Of a stretch of 64,000 bases of DNA, positions 46,334-53,784 are shown piece by piece. The translations under genes were made by a program, and so were the position numbers. The notes below the pieces were generated by a model. That model saw only the letters and a program-made list of their open reading frames with translations. It searched no databases and was not told the origin of the DNA. Positions within the stretch are counted from its first letter, which is position 1; every line of letters starts with the position of its first letter. The stretch comes from Micromonospora sp. FIMYZ51 (GTDB lineage: Bacteria; Actinomycetota; Actinomycetes; Mycobacteriales; Micromonosporaceae): positions 1-64,000 of the forward strand of contig NZ_CP134706.1 in assembly GCF_038246755.1 (NCBI RefSeq). Direction: 5' to 3'.

Positions 46334-47593
46334 TCAGTGGGTGAGGCGTATCCAGGTGCGGGGTTGGGTGGGGGAACCCAGGGTGGTGGCGGTCCGGGTG
46401 GTGATGACGATGGTGTCGTCGGGGAGCACCTCGACGGTCGGGTCGTCCTCGCCGTTGCCGAAGCGCGGTCCACGGGCCTCGGGGACGTCGATGTACCGTT
46501 CGCCGGTCCAGTAGCCCACGTTGCCCCAGGGGTTGGTCACGACGAGCAGGCCGTCGTTGACGGCGGCCACCGAGTTGGTGTCGGGTGGTAACTCGGTCTG
46601 CTCTCGCCACCGGTCGTCGATCAGCCGCCAGACCCGCTTCGGGGTTGCTCCGTCGTAGGCGGTGGCGCTCATGCCGACCAGCCAGGCGTCGCGGCCGTCC
46701 GGGGAGACCAGCAGCCGGACGGCACCGGACACCGCGGGTAGTTGCCGCCAACTGGCCGCGCCGTCGGCGCTGACCACGGTACGCAGCCGGCCGCCCTCCG
46801 GGCCGGTCACCCAGAGCCGGCCGTCGCCGCCCTCGACCAGCCCCGGTTCGGCATCGTTTGGCAGGACCACCGGGGGTTGGGTAGGTGGCCCCGGCGCACC
46901 GACCCGGGCGAGTTCGAACTCGGCGCAGTCCAACCTGATCAGCGGGCCGCTGCCCGGGCACTGGAGCAGATACCCGCTGCGGGTGGCCACGCCGCGCCGG
47001 GTCGCCTCGGGCGGAGCTTCCCGAGGGTGCTCGGAGAAGGAAGCCCCGCCGTCGGTGGAGACCAGGTACCCGCCGCCGATCCCCACGGTGAGGGTCCGCT
47101 CGTCGACGGCCAGCAGGTAGAACGCTCCCTCCTGCCGGGGACGGTTCGCTGCGTCCGGCAGCGGGGTGCGCTGCCAGGTCTGGCCCCCGTCGACGGTCCG
47201 CGCCAGGTCGCGGCGGCAGTCCGTCCGACTCGGCTGGTCGACCGGCTGGCAGGTGTCGAAGAGCGCCCAACCGTGTTGCGAACTGACGAACCGCAGCCCG
47301 GTCAGCCGCCCGGCCACGCCGGTCGGGTGCACCCGCCGTTCGATCAGCCGCTCGTCGGTCGACGGCGACGGGTCCGGGGTGGGCGGATCGGACTCGCCGC
47401 CCCGCCCGGCCACCGCGTACGCCCCGGCGGGGCCGGTCAGCAGCAGCGCGACGATGCCGGTCAGCAGCCCACGGCGGCGGCGACGGCGGTCCCGCGCCCG
47501 ACGCCGGACGGCAGGCAGGCCGGGTGGCCGGAACGTCGGCGCGGCGCTCGCCTCGAACTCGGCGAACATCTGCTCCAGGTCGGTCTCACGCAC
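46334..47593 (-). CDS. Membrane-anchored beta-propeller protein, putative anti-sigma factor
   Basis: 419 residues: a short cytosolic part (about 1-45, starting [19 protein letters not shown]), one membrane segment (GLLTGIVALLLTGPAGAYAVA) and an outer domain with BNR/YCF48-like repeats (LARTVDGGQTWQRTPL, LVSTDGGASFSEHP, VVSADGAASWRQLP). The GTG at 47593 overlaps the sigma-factor stop by 8 bp. Coupling to an ECF sigma factor and the topology suggest an anti-sigma role. The N-terminal part lacks a recognisable zinc anti-sigma motif. The open frame continues upstream as a shadow of the sigma gene. Confidence 0.78.
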   Translation of the reverse strand: MRETDLEQMFAEFEASAAPTFRPPGLPAVRRRARDRRRRRRGLLTGIVALLLTGPAGAYAVAGRGGESDPPTPDPSPSTDERLIERRVHPTGVAGRLTGLRFVSSQHGWALFDTCQPVDQPSRTDCRRDLARTVDGGQTWQRTPLPDAANRPRQEGAFYLLAVDERTLTVGIGGGYLVSTDGGASFSEHPREAPPEATRRGVATRSGYLLQCPGSGPLIRLDCAEFELARVGAPGPPTQPPVVLPNDAEPGLVEGGDGRLWVTGPEGGRLRTVVSADGAASWRQLPAVSGAVRLLVSPDGRDAWLVGMSATAYDGATPKRVWRLIDDRWREQTELPPDTNSVAAVNDGLLVVTNPWGNVGYWTGERYIDVPEARGPRFGNGEDDPTVEVLPDDTIVITTRTATTLGSPTQPRTWIRLTH

Positions 47594-48113
47594 GGCCGGC
47601 CTCCTGCCGCTCGCTGAAGTACGTGGCCAACGCCGCCCGCCCACGGGACAGCCAGGACCGGACCGTCCCCGCCGGTACGCCCAACTGCTCGGCGATCTCT
47701 GCGACCCGCAGGTGGGCCAGGTGGTGCAGGACGATTGCCTGACGCTGGGCGGCGGGCAGGGTGGCCAGCGCCCGCAGCAGCGCCACCCGGTCCGGTTCCG
47801 GGCCGGGCACGTGCTCCGGGCGTTGCCGGGCGAGATGGCGTACGGCGGTGCGCACCCGGCGCAGTCGACTGGTGGCGAGGTTCCAGCCGACCCGGCGTAC
47901 CCAGGCGTACGGATCGTCGTACCCGCTGACCCGGTCCCACCGCTCCAGCAGCCGGCAGAAAGCCTCCTGGGTGAGGTCCTGCGCCTCCGCGTGGTCGCCG
48001 AGGTACGCGTAGAGCTGCACCGCCAGGCGGTGGAAGTGGCTCTGGTAGAAGTCGGCGAAGTCGAGGGTGGGCGGGCTGGCCCCGGGTGGCTCGGCACGGT
48101 GCCCTGCGGTCAT
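47586..48113 (-). CDS. ECF sigma factor, SigE-family type
   Basis: A 175-residue extracytoplasmic-function sigma factor. Region 2 is [38 protein letters not shown] and region 4 is [47 protein letters not shown] 48113 gives a normal N-terminus; a longer frame to 48176 is less likely. It is co-translated with the membrane beta-propeller protein downstream. Targets unknown. Confidence 0.9.
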   Translation of the reverse strand: MTAGHRAEPPGASPPTLDFADFYQSHFHRLAVQLYAYLGDHAEAQDLTQEAFCRLLERWDRVSGYDDPYAWVRRVGWNLATSRLRRVRTAVRHLARQRPEHVPGPEPDRVALLRALATLPAAQRQAIVLHHLAHLRVAEIAEQLGVPAGTVRSWLSRGRAALATYFSERQEAGRA

Positions 48114-48220
48114 GGCGGTCCTCGGTGTTCGGCGGCAGTCACCACTGTCACGTCGGGTGCCGGGCATTTGCTGCACCCGAATATCAATGGCCCGCCGGGA
48201 GACGGCGTAGGTTGGGGGTC

Positions 48221-49111
48221 ATGGCTGTGCCGAGTGATCCCAATCCCCGACTCCAGTCGTACGCCGACCCCCAGCGGTTGGTCACCACCGAGTGGCTGGC
48301 CGAGCACCTGGGCGACGAGGGCCTGGTCGTCGTCGAGTCCGATGAGGACGTGCTGCTCTACGACACCGGTCACATTCCCGGTGCCATCAAGGTCGACTGG
48401 CATCTTGAGCTGAACGACCAGGTGACCCGGGACTATCTCGACGCCGAGCGGTTCGCCGAGCTGTGTGCCGCCAAGGGCATCGGCCGGGACGACACCGTGG
48501 TCTTCTACGGCGACAACTTCAACTGGTGGGCCGCGTACGCCCTCTGGGTCTTCACCCTCTTCGGTCACCCGGACGTGCGGCTGCTCGACGGCGGCCGGCA
48601 GAAGTGGATTGCCGAGGGGCGGGAACTGACCCGGGACAAGCCGACCCGGCCCCGGGCCGAGTACCCGGTGCCGCAGCGCGACGATGCACCGGTGCGGGCG
48701 TTCCGCGAGGAGGTGGCGGCACACGTCGCCGCCGACCGGCCGCTTGTGGATGTGCGTTCGCCGGGTGAGTACACCGGCGAGATGCTGCACATGCCGGACT
48801 ACCCGCAGGAGGGCGCGCTGCGTGGCGGGCACATCCCGGGCGCGGTGAGCAAGCCGTGGAAGTCCGCCGCAAACGACGACGGCACGTTCAAGTCGGCCGA
48901 CGAGCTGCGCGCCATCTACGCCGACCAGCTCGGGTTGAGCCCGGACGACGACGTGATCGCGTACTGCCGGATCGGCGAACGCTCCAGCCACACCTGGTTC
49001 GTGCTGCGCCACCTGCTCGGCTACCCCCGGGTGCGCAACTACGACGGCTCCTGGACCGAGTGGGGCAACCTGGTCCGCGCTCCCGTCGTCAAGGGCCCCG
49101 ACCCGAGGTGA
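48221..49111 (+). CDS. Thiosulfate sulfurtransferase (tandem rhodanese)
   Basis: A 296-residue two-domain rhodanese similar to actinobacterial CysA/SseA. The inactive N-terminal domain covers about 20-135. The C-terminal domain carries the active-site loop CRIGERS in [18 protein letters not shown]. It transfers sulfane sulfur from thiosulfate to a thiol acceptor such as cyanide or proteins. ATG 48221 is the family start. The 3' end abuts the convergent TetR gene with no gap. Confidence 0.92.
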   Translation: MAVPSDPNPRLQSYADPQRLVTTEWLAEHLGDEGLVVVESDEDVLLYDTGHIPGAIKVDWHLELNDQVTRDYLDAERFAELCAAKGIGRDDTVVFYGDNFNWWAAYALWVFTLFGHPDVRLLDGGRQKWIAEGRELTRDKPTRPRAEYPVPQRDDAPVRAFREEVAAHVAADRPLVDVRSPGEYTGEMLHMPDYPQEGALRGGHIPGAVSKPWKSAANDDGTFKSADELRAIYADQLGLSPDDDVIAYCRIGERSSHTWFVLRHLLGYPRVRNYDGSWTEWGNLVRAPVVKGPDPR

Positions 49112-49726
49112 TCAGTCCGCGCCGGGGGTGGCGCGGAGGTAACGCTGGATGGTGGGGGACAGCCAGGCGATCAGCTCGGCCGGGGCGATGTCGACCATGG
49201 GGGGCAGGCGGAGGACGTAGCGGGTGAGGGCCACCCCGAGCAGTTGGCTGGCGACCAGGCCGGCCCGCCGGGGGGCCTCCGCCGGGTCGGCGACCACGCG
49301 GGCCACGGCCGCGCCGAGCTGGCTGGCGAAGATCTCGCGTACGCGTTCGGCCCCGCTCGGGTTGGTGCTCGCCGTACGCAGCAGCGCCGGCAGCGTGCTG
49401 TCCCCTTCCCAGCGGGTGAAGAAGTAGCTGACAAGCGCTGCGCCGAGCTGATCGGGCGGTACCTCGCTCAGGTCCGGCAGCCGCAGGTCGAACTCGGCCG
49501 CCGTGGCGAACAGCTCCTCTTTGCTGCCGTAGTAGCGGATCACCATGGACGGGTCGATCCGCGCTTCGGCGGCGATCGCGCGGATCGTCGCCCGGTCGTA
49601 GCCGTCCGCCGCGAACCGGTCCCGGGCGGCCCGCAGGATGGCTGCCCGGGTGGCGTCCGAGCGCCGTGGCCGCCGTCCGCCGGCCGCCGACTTCGCGCCT
49701 TCTTCCGGGCGTACGCCTTCCGTCAT
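49112..49726 (-). CDS. TetR-family repressor of the divergent monooxygenase
   Basis: A 204-residue TetR protein: helix-turn-helix at about 25-70 (RAAILRAARDRFAADGYDRATIRAIAAEARIDPSMVIRYYGSKEELF) and a C-terminal TetR_C domain of the type LPPMVDIAPAELIAWLSPTIQRYL. It is divergent from an FAD monooxygenase with three matching dyads in between (49741-49812), so it most likely represses that gene and is released by an aromatic ligand. Confidence 0.9.
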   Translation of the reverse strand: MTEGVRPEEGAKSAAGGRRPRRSDATRAAILRAARDRFAADGYDRATIRAIAAEARIDPSMVIRYYGSKEELFATAAEFDLRLPDLSEVPPDQLGAALVSYFFTRWEGDSTLPALLRTASTNPSGAERVREIFASQLGAAVARVVADPAEAPRRAGLVASQLLGVALTRYVLRLPPMVDIAPAELIAWLSPTIQRYLRATPGAD

Positions 49727-49740
49727 CTGACCGACGATAT

Positions 49741-49812
49741 GCCAACACTTGTTGACTTCCGCTTCCGGGGGCGCCTAGCGTTGCCAACAAGTGTTGGCCA
49801 ACGGTTGTTGGC
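49741..49812. promoter_or_regulatory. Three TetR operators and the monooxygenase promoter
   Basis: Three related 16-bp dyads share CCAAC half-sites. O1 is GCCAACACTTGTTGAC 49741-49756, O2 is GCCAACAAGTGTTGGC 49783-49798 (perfect) and O3 is GCCAACGGTTGTTGGC 49797-49812. O1 and O2 centres are 42 bp apart, four helical turns. A promoter reads towards the monooxygenase: -35 TTGACT 49752-49757 overlaps O1, an 18-bp spacer follows, and -10 TAGCGT is at 49776-49781. The start point falls in O2, so repressor binding should block it directly. Confidence 0.8.
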
Positions 49813-49832
49813 ATCTGCCTCGGGAGGTCGTC

Positions 49833-51221
49833 ATGCTGCCCGAACGAACGGACGTGCTGGTCGTCGGGGCCGGCCCGACCGGACTGACCGCCGCACTCGC
49901 CCTGGCCCGCCGAGGGATCGAGGTCACCCTGGTCGACAAGCGGGAAGAACCGCCGGTCACCTCGCGGGCGGCGGTCGTGCACGCGTACACCCTGGAGTTG
50001 TTGGACCGGCTCGACGCGGGCGCGCCCCTGGTGGCCCAGGGCCTGCGGTCGGCGCGATTCAGCGTCCGCGACCGGGACCGGTTGTTGGCCACCGTGCCCT
50101 TCGACCGGCTGCCCACCCGCCACCGGTACGCGCTGCTGGTCTCCCAGTCGGTGACCGAGCAGGTGCTGACCGAGCGGCTGGCCGATGCGGGTGTGCCGGT
50201 ACTGCGCCCGTACCAGCTCACCGGCCTGGAGCAGGATGGCGATGGCGCGGTGGCCCGGTTCGCCGGAGCGACCGTACGCGCCCGGTGGGTGATCGGCGCC
50301 GACGGCATCCACAGCACGGTGCGCGAGTTGGCCGGCATCCGGTTCACCGGCCCGGCGGACTCCATGGAATCGTTCGTGCTGGCGGACGTACGCGTGGACA
50401 GCGTCCTGCCCCGCGATGGTGTGTCGATCTTCCTCGCCCGCAGCGGTCCGCTGGTCTGGGCGCCGCTGCCCGACGGCCGGGTACGACTGGTGGCCCAGGT
50501 CACCCCTCCGGCCACGATCGCCACGGTCATCCCCGGGGCCACGGTGGACACGGGGGCAGCCGGGGCCACGGTCGGCGCGGGGGCAGCCGGTGCCACGGTC
50601 GGCACGGGGGCAGCCGGGGCCACGGTGGACACGGGGGCAGCCGGGGCCACGGTCGGCACGGGGGTCACGGTCGGCGCGGTCGCCGACCCGCCGGCCGAGC
50701 CGGATGCCGGCTACCTGCAACGGCTGCTCGACGAGCGCGGTCCGGCAACTCGGCCCGATCGGGTCCGCGAGGTGCTCTGGTCCTCGCGCTTCCGGCTGCA
50801 CCGGCGGGTCGCCGAGACCTTCCGACGTGGGCCGGTGCTGCTGGCCGGGGACTCGGGTCACGTGCACAGCCCGGCCGGCGGGCAGGGCATGAACCTCGGC
50901 ATCAGCGACGCGGTCGACCTCGGTGCGACCCTCGCCGACGTACTGGCCGGCGGTCCTGACCGGCTGCTTGACGAGTACGCGACCCGCCGTCGCCCGCTCG
51001 CCCACGACGTGGCCGGCTTCGCCGACCGGCTCACCCGGCTGGCCACCGCACCGCCCGCCCTGCGCCCGGCCCGGGACCTGCTGCTGCGCCTGGTCGGGGT
51101 GCTGCCGCCGGCCCGCCACCGGATCGCCCTACGCCTTTCCGGCCTGCACCAGCGGCCCGCCACCACCCCGGCTGTCGACGCCGCGCGGGGTGGTGTTCCC
51201 GGTAGGCGGACTGGCCGGTAA
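49833..51221 (+). CDS. FAD-dependent aromatic monooxygenase with repeat insert
   Basis: A 462-residue class A flavoprotein hydroxylase of the PheA/TetX/polyketide-hydroxylase group. It has GxGxxG in VLVVGAGPTGLTAALALARRG, an ADGIHSTVRELAG (DG) motif near residue 160 and the GD motif GPVLLAGDSGHVHSPAGGQGMNLGISDA near 335. ATG 49833 follows GGGAGG. A stretch of five 9-residue repeats (GATVxTGAA type, about 235-279) interrupts the substrate-binding domain and is not a family feature. It is controlled by the divergent TetR. Confidence 0.9.
   Translation: MLPERTDVLVVGAGPTGLTAALALARRGIEVTLVDKREEPPVTSRAAVVHAYTLELLDRLDAGAPLVAQGLRSARFSVRDRDRLLATVPFDRLPTRHRYALLVSQSVTEQVLTERLADAGVPVLRPYQLTGLEQDGDGAVARFAGATVRARWVIGADGIHSTVRELAGIRFTGPADSMESFVLADVRVDSVLPRDGVSIFLARSGPLVWAPLPDGRVRLVAQVTPPATIATVIPGATVDTGAAGATVGAGAAGATVGTGAAGATVDTGAAGATVGTGVTVGAVADPPAEPDAGYLQRLLDERGPATRPDRVREVLWSSRFRLHRRVAETFRRGPVLLAGDSGHVHSPAGGQGMNLGISDAVDLGATLADVLAGGPDRLLDEYATRRRPLAHDVAGFADRLTRLATAPPALRPARDLLLRLVGVLPPARHRIALRLSGLHQRPATTPAVDAARGGVPGRRTGR
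50535..50669 (+). repeat. Five 27-bp tandem repeats inside the monooxygenase gene
   Basis: In-frame copies start at 50535, 50562, 50589, 50616 and 50643, each GGGGCCACGGT-type followed by a variable ACACGGGGGCAGCC part. They encode nine-residue Gly/Ala/Thr/Val units. Confidence 0.92.
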
Positions 51222-51264
51222 CCGAGGCTGCCCTTGGTCACCACCCTGGGTCTACGCTTGGCCG

Positions 51265-51891
51265 GTGACGGTGGAGCAGCAGGCCCGGGCAGCGAACGGC
51301 GGGGCCACGGGGGCGGGGCGGCGCCGGTCCCGCAAGGACGAGATCCTGGAGATCGCGGTGGGGTTGTTCGCCTCCCGCGGCTACCACGGCGTGTCGATGG
51401 ACGACATCGGTGCGGCTGCCGGCGTGACCGGTCCGGCGCTCTACCACCACTTCGCCGGCAAAGAGGCAATGCTTGTCGCCGCGCTGACGCCGGTAAGCGA
51501 GGGCCTGCTCGAAGGCGGGCGGCAGCGGTCCGTCGCCCACCCGGACGACCCGCGTGGTGCCCTGGAGTCGCTTATCGACTTCCATGTCGACTTTGCGTTG
51601 GCCAATCCGGCCGTCATCGCGCTGCACCTGCACGAGTTGGACCGGATGCCCGAGGAGCCCCGGCGTCGGATCCGCCGTCTCCAGCGGCTCTACGTCGAGG
51701 AATGGGTCGCCGTGCTGACCGCGCTGCACCCCGGGCTGCCGGACGGGGAGGCACGGGTGCTGGCGCACGCCGCGTTCGGCCTGATGAACTCCACCCCCTT
51801 CCTCGGCGGTGAGGTCGATCGCCGCCGCCGTGCCGAGCTGCTGCGCAGCGCCACCCTCGCCGCGCTCCTCGCCCCCACCGAACCCGCCTGA
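51265..51891 (+). CDS. TetR-family regulator
   Basis: A 208-residue TetR protein with helix-turn-helix at about 25-70 (KDEILEIAVGLFASRGYHGVSMDDIGAAAGVTGPALYHHFAGKEAML) and a TetR_C-type ligand domain (HLHELDRMPEEPRRRIRRLQRLYVEEWVAVL). This type is common next to fatty-acid and branched-chain catabolism genes. The carboxylase cluster 0.4 kb downstream is a likely target, but no matching operator pair was found. The GTG at 51265 is close to a TACGCT -10-like hexamer, so the mRNA may be leaderless. Confidence 0.87.
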   Translation: MTVEQQARAANGGATGAGRRRSRKDEILEIAVGLFASRGYHGVSMDDIGAAAGVTGPALYHHFAGKEAMLVAALTPVSEGLLEGGRQRSVAHPDDPRGALESLIDFHVDFALANPAVIALHLHELDRMPEEPRRRIRRLQRLYVEEWVAVLTALHPGLPDGEARVLAHAAFGLMNSTPFLGGEVDRRRRAELLRSATLAALLAPTEPA

Positions 51892-51910
51892 CCCGCCTGA
51901 ATTTCACCGC

Positions 51911-52173
51911 GCTGCCGCCGCGCTGCGTCCGCGCTGCGTCCGCGCTGCCGCCGCGCTGCGTCCGCGCTGCCGCCGCGCTGCGTCCGCGCTGCGTCCGCGC
52001 TGCCGCCGCGCTGCGTCCGCGCTGCCGCCGCGCTGCGTCCGCGCTGCGTCCGCGCTGCCGCCGCGCTGCGTCCGTGCTGCCGCCGCGCTGCGTCCGTGCT
52101 GCCGCCGCGCTGCGTCCGTGCTGCCGCCGCGCTGCGTCCGTGCTGCCGCCGCGCTTCACCGTGCTGCCGCCGC
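51911..52173. repeat. 24-unit 11-bp minisatellite
   Basis: About 24 head-to-tail 11-bp units alternate mainly between GCTGCCGCCGC and GCTGCGTCCGC/GCTGCGTCCGT; one unit near 52153 is 10 bp. It fills most of the gap between the TetR gene and the 52-bp element copy C. The 11-bp period shifts frame at each unit, so it is not coding; open frames across it are artefacts. Confidence 0.95.
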
Positions 52174-52187
52174 GCTGCCTGGCGCGT

Positions 52188-52239
52188 GTTAATAAGGGGC
52201 CCGTGCTATACCGCAGGCGTTAACAAGGGGCCCTTCCTT
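52188..52239 (+). repeat. 52-bp interspersed element, copy C
   Basis: The third copy of the 52-bp element (see 43253-43304), on the plus strand, 60 bp before the biotin carboxylase start codon. The second half is the intact GTTAACAAGGGGCCCTTCCTT form. Confidence 0.85.
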
Positions 52240-52299
52240 CACTGGGGTCGGCGTGGTTCCCTAGCGGGCGTCCCACAAAATGGAACGCTCGGAGGAACC

Positions 52300-53637
52300 A
52301 TGATCGAGTCACTGCTGGTCGCGAACCGGGGCGAAATAGCCCGCCGGATCATCCGTACCGCGAAGCGGCTCGGGGTGCGCGCCATCGCGGTGCACTCGGA
52401 GGTGGACGTCGACCTGCCGTTCGTGACTGAGGCCGACGAGGCGGTCTGCATCGGCCCGGCCAACCCGGCGCAGAGCTATCGCAACAGCGAGGCGATCCTC
52501 GCCGCCGCCAAGTCGACAGGTGCGCAGGCGATCCACCCCGGCTACGGCTTCCTGTCGGAGAACGCCGACTTCGCGCGTACCGTCGGGGCCAGCGGCCTGA
52601 TCTGGGTCGGACCGGACGCGGACGCGATAAGCGCGATGGGCGACAAGATCAACGCCCGAAACCTGATGGCGGCGGCCGGGGTGCCGGTGGCGCCGGGCAC
52701 CACCGCACCGGCGGCGGATCTGGCCTCGGCGGTCGCCGCAGCGGACGAGATCGGCTACCCGGTGATGGTGAAGGCCGCTGCGGGCGGTGGCGGCATGGGC
52801 ATGGGCGTGGCCACCGACGCCGACGCGCTGCGTGCCGAGTACGACAAGGTGCGCTCGTTCGCCGAGCGGATGTTCGGTGACGGCTCGGTGCTGATCGAGC
52901 GGTACTTCCCCCGGGTACGCCACGTCGAGGTGCAGATCCTCGGGCTGGCCGACGGCCGCGTGGTGGCGCTCGGCGAACGGGAGTGTTCGGTGCAGCGCCG
53001 CAACCAGAAGCTGGTCGAGGAGTCGCCATCCCCGGCGGTCTCGCCGCAGTTGCGTGCGCGTCTGCTCGCCGCGGCGGTACGCGCGGGCGAGGCGGTGAAC
53101 TACCGCAACGCGGGCACGGTGGAGTGCCTGCTGGACCCGGCGTCCGGAGAGTTCTTCTTCCTGGAGATGAACACCCGGCTCCAGGTGGAACACCCGGTCA
53201 CCGAGTTGGTCTACGGGTTGGATCTGGTCGAGCAGCAACTGCGGGTGGCCGCCGGGCTGGCGCCGACCTTCGACCCGGACGCCCTCAGCCCGCGCGGACA
53301 CGCCATCGAGCTGCGGGTCAACGCGGAGGACCCGAAGCGCTTCCTGCCCGGCCCGGGAGTGATCAAGACCTGGGTGGAGCCCACCGGCGAGGGGGTACGG
53401 GTCGACTCCGGATACGTCGAGGGGAACACCGTCACCCCGTTCTACGACAGCCTGATGGCGAAGCTGATCGTGAGCGCACCCACCCGTACCGAGGCGATGG
53501 CGCGGGCCCGGACGGCGGTGGCCGCGTTCCAGCTCGCCGGCCCCAAGAACAACCTCCCGTTCTTCGCCGAACTCCTCGACAACGCGGAGTTCCGCTCCGG
53601 CGCCTACGACACCACCCTGATCACCCGGATGCGCTGA
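52300..53637 (+). CDS. Biotin carboxylase subunit of an acyl-CoA carboxylase
   Basis: A 445-residue biotin carboxylase. N-terminal SLLVANRGEIARRIIRT, ATP-grasp region with MVKAAAGGGGMGMGV and HVEVQILG, catalytic EMNTRLQVEHPVTE, and C-terminal domain to about 440. It carboxylates biotin on a carrier. The 640-670-residue alpha subunits used for methylcrotonyl/acyl-CoA carboxylation end in a biotinyl domain (AMKM), absent here, and no small carrier gene follows. The clear GGAGGA site precedes ATG 52300. It clusters with HMG-CoA lyase, a carboxyltransferase and an acyl-CoA dehydrogenase, as for leucine degradation. Confidence 0.92.
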   Translation: MIESLLVANRGEIARRIIRTAKRLGVRAIAVHSEVDVDLPFVTEADEAVCIGPANPAQSYRNSEAILAAAKSTGAQAIHPGYGFLSENADFARTVGASGLIWVGPDADAISAMGDKINARNLMAAAGVPVAPGTTAPAADLASAVAAADEIGYPVMVKAAAGGGGMGMGVATDADALRAEYDKVRSFAERMFGDGSVLIERYFPRVRHVEVQILGLADGRVVALGERECSVQRRNQKLVEESPSPAVSPQLRARLLAAAVRAGEAVNYRNAGTVECLLDPASGEFFFLEMNTRLQVEHPVTELVYGLDLVEQQLRVAAGLAPTFDPDALSPRGHAIELRVNAEDPKRFLPGPGVIKTWVEPTGEGVRVDSGYVEGNTVTPFYDSLMAKLIVSAPTRTEAMARARTAVAAFQLAGPKNNLPFFAELLDNAEFRSGAYDTTLITRMR

Positions 53638-53653
53638 CCCCGCCGCCCGCTCT

Positions 53654-53716
53654 GGTTGATCAAGAAGTTTGCGTCCGGGATCGGCGCTCGGCCCGACGCA
53701 AACCTCTTGATCAACC
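53654..53716. repeat. Large intergenic palindrome (22-bp arms)
   Basis: GGTTGATCAAGAAGTTTGCG... at 53654-53675 pairs with 53695-53716 at 21 of 22 positions across a 19-nt loop. It is located 16 bp after the biotin carboxylase stop and 68 bp before the HMG-CoA lyase start. It could act as terminator, but the A/T-rich arms unlike local composition suggest an interspersed palindromic element. Confidence 0.8.
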
Positions 53717-53784
53717 GAGCTGGTGGGTGGGGTGGGATGCTGGGAAGGTCAGCGACAGTCGGGTGTCACAGTGGGGTGGCCGAG

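Noticed and set aside
51908..52176. CRISPR-like array
   Set aside because: Units are contiguous 11-mers without spacers and there are no cas genes; it is a minisatellite. No CRISPR array was seen anywhere in the window.
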